A stretch of DNA of 7,351 bases, taken from contig JAITQI010000030.1 of assembly GCA_031289065.1 (NCBI GenBank), positions 1 to 7,351 of the forward strand, in the 5' to 3' direction. The notes under the pieces are model-generated. The model was not told where the DNA came from, searched no databases, and saw only the letters and a list, made by a program, of their open reading frames with translations. Shown here in pieces: positions 6,187-7,351 of this stretch. Numbering within the stretch: position 1 is the stretch's first letter; the number at the start of each line of letters is the position of its first letter. Position numbers and translations under genes: made by a program. Source of the stretch: Oscillospiraceae bacterium (GTDB lineage: Bacteria > Bacillota > Clostridia > Oscillospirales > UBA929).

Positions 6187-7251
6187 ATGAAAGACCGAAT
6201 CCTGATCGTGGACGATCTGGAGATCAACCGACTGATCCTCCGGGAGATTTTGTCGAACGATTACGAGGTTCTCGAGGCCGAAAACGGATTGCAGGCCGTA
6301 GAGGTGCTGTATAACGCCATGCCCCTGCCCCAGGCTGTACTGTTGGACATCATGATGCCCGAGATGGAAGGCTTTGAGGTGCTGGGCATGATCAAGGCCA
6401 ACCAGGAGACCGAAAAAATCCCGGTGCTGTTCATCACGGCGGCCGACGCGGAGCACAACGAGACCCGGGGGCTCACCGAGGGCGCGGTAGACTACATCTC
6501 CAAACCCTTTAACCCCAGCGTCGTCAAGGCCCGGGTTGACAACCACATCCAGCTCAAACGCTACCGCGCCGAGCTGGAGGACATGGTGGAGAAAAAGACC
6601 GCCGAGCTCATGCGCACCCACGAGACCATGCTGGAGGCGCTGGCCACCATCATCGAGTACCGCAGCCTGGAGTCGGGCACCCACATTCGGCGTTCCACCG
6701 AGCTGGGGCGGCTGCTCATCAACCACATGCTGCCCGACCCGGCCTTCCACAACGAGCTGATCACCCTCAACTGCAACTCCATCGTCAAGGCCATGTCCCT
6801 GCACGACATCGGCAAGATCGGCATTCCGGACAGCATCCTGCTCAAGCCGGGCAAGCTGACCCCGGAGGAGTTCGAGGTCATCAAACAGCACGCGGTCATC
6901 GGCGGGGACATCATCGACACCATTTCGGCCTCCCTGCCCGACGACGCCCAATATCTGCGCCACTGTAAAGACATCTGCCGCTGGCATCACGAGCGCTGGG
7001 ACGGCACCGGCTACCCCGACGGCCTGGCCGGGGAAGACATCCCCCTCTCGGCCCGGATTTCCTCGGTGGTGGACGTGTACGACGCGCTGATGAACAAACG
7101 GTGCTACAAGGCGGCCATGTCCCACGACGAAGCCATCGAGGTGCTCCGCCGGGGGAGCGGGGCGCAGTTCGACCCCCGGATCATCCGCATCGTGATGGAC
7201 ATCGAGCCGGTGTTCCGGTGCCTGGAAGAACAAATGGCCGACCCGGCGTAG
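6187..7251 (+). CDS. Response regulator with HD-GYP output domain (predicted cyclic di-GMP phosphodiesterase)
   Basis: A 354-aa two-domain regulator. Residues 1-125 form a receiver domain with the acidic pair D9-D10, phosphoacceptor D54 in LLDIMMPEMEGFEVL, T84 and K106 (SKPF). A charged helical linker (about 123-150) leads to an HD-GYP domain (about 150-345). The latter keeps H166 (GTHIRRS), the HD pair H206-D207 in HDIGKIGIPD, H235 (KQHAVIGG), H267-H268, the HHERWDGTGYPDGL block with GYP at 275-277, and D296 in VVDVYDAL. These are the metal- and substrate-site residues of active cyclic di-GMP phosphodiesterases, so activity is likely. The usual TSDRPYR after that block is here MNKRCYK, a clade variant. 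AAGGA (6176-6180) lies 6 nt before the ATG; the frame is open far upstream through hpt, but that part is a shadow. Phosphate is probably supplied through the adjacent Hpt protein. A strong terminator follows the stop. Confidence 0.95.
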   Translation: MKDRILIVDDLEINRLILREILSNDYEVLEAENGLQAVEVLYNAMPLPQAVLLDIMMPEMEGFEVLGMIKANQETEKIPVLFITAADAEHNETRGLTEGAVDYISKPFNPSVVKARVDNHIQLKRYRAELEDMVEKKTAELMRTHETMLEALATIIEYRSLESGTHIRRSTELGRLLINHMLPDPAFHNELITLNCNSIVKAMSLHDIGKIGIPDSILLKPGKLTPEEFEVIKQHAVIGGDIIDTISASLPDDAQYLRHCKDICRWHHERWDGTGYPDGLAGEDIPLSARISSVVDVYDALMNKRCYKAAMSHDEAIEVLRRGSGAQFDPRIIRIVMDIEPVFRCLEEQMADPA

Positions 7252-7256
7252 CTGGC

Positions 7257-7280
7257 AGAGGACAGATATGAGAGGACAGA
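7257..7280 (+). repeat. Short direct repeat AGAGGACAGA, second copy forms the terminator arm
   Basis: AGAGGACAGA occurs at 7257-7266 and again at 7271-7280, with four bases between. The second copy is the left arm of the terminator; the first could in principle pair with the same right arm (7297-7305). Confidence 0.7.
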
Positions 7281-7315
7281 GACCCCTTTGGGGGTTTCTG
7301 TCCTCGTTTCCTTTT
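7272..7315 (+). terminator. Intrinsic terminator after the HD-GYP gene
   Basis: A 15-bp stem with one G-U wobble: left arm 7272-7286 and right arm 7291-7305, loop TTTG (7287-7290). The stem runs from GAGGACAGA outward to an inner CCCC/GGGG. A T-rich tract with two C interruptions follows (TTTCCTTTT, 7307-7315). It starts 20 nt after the stop codon and ends the hpt/HD-GYP unit. Bases 7316-7351 are G-rich and show nothing further. Confidence 0.88.
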
Positions 7316-7351
7316 GCCTCTTGCCCTGGGGCGGCGTGGGGGGGGATACGT

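Noticed and set aside
6073..7233. 386-aa open frame on the minus strand opposite the HD-GYP gene
   Set aside because: Shadow of a confidently assigned gene; low-complexity composition and no family resemblance.
7317..7351. G-rich tail as a G-quadruplex
   Set aside because: Only two long G-runs are present before the window ends, fewer than the four needed.

Overview
The window is ordinary high-GC bacterial chromosome. It holds eight genes, all on the + strand and tightly packed, with no RNA gene, mobile element, CRISPR array or phage remnant that I can recognise. Strong AGGAGG-type ribosome sites, separate alpha and beta class I fumarase genes, a LURP-one-related protein and an Hpt plus REC/HD-GYP pair together suggest a GC-rich member of the Clostridia (Oscillospiraceae-like). 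That placement is inferred from protein style and cannot be proven here.

Layout. 2-1486: 3' part of an ABC half-transporter (membrane domain plus ATPase) whose start lies before the window. 1608-2840: membrane-anchored family 2 glycosyltransferase with a plausible extended -10 promoter upstream. 2869-3657: metal-dependent hydrolase of the amidohydrolase superfamily, 28 nt after the glycosyltransferase. 3719-4198: LURP-one-related (YxjI-like) protein. 4221-5066 and 5179-5706: alpha and beta subunits of an iron-sulfur class I fumarase, separated by 112 nt that carry a GC-rich hairpin. 5829-6173 and 6187-7251: a small Hpt phosphotransfer protein followed 13 nt later by a response regulator with an HD-GYP output domain. 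A strong intrinsic terminator (7272-7315) closes this last unit. No gene-free stretch exceeds about 125 nt.

How the genes relate. The firmest functional pairs are the fumarase subunits (fumarate to malate) and the Hpt/HD-GYP pair, which looks like the downstream end of a phosphorelay controlling cyclic di-GMP breakdown; its hybrid kinase is not in the window. The glycosyltransferase and hydrolase are probably co-transcribed, but I see no shared pathway. The LURP-one gene and fumarase alpha gene are 22 nt apart and may be co-transcribed without a functional link.

I found no convincing undescribed system. The points most worth checking are the hairpin between the fumarase genes, the sharp GC change inside the alpha-subunit gene, the orphan phosphorelay, and the duplicated left arm of the final terminator.
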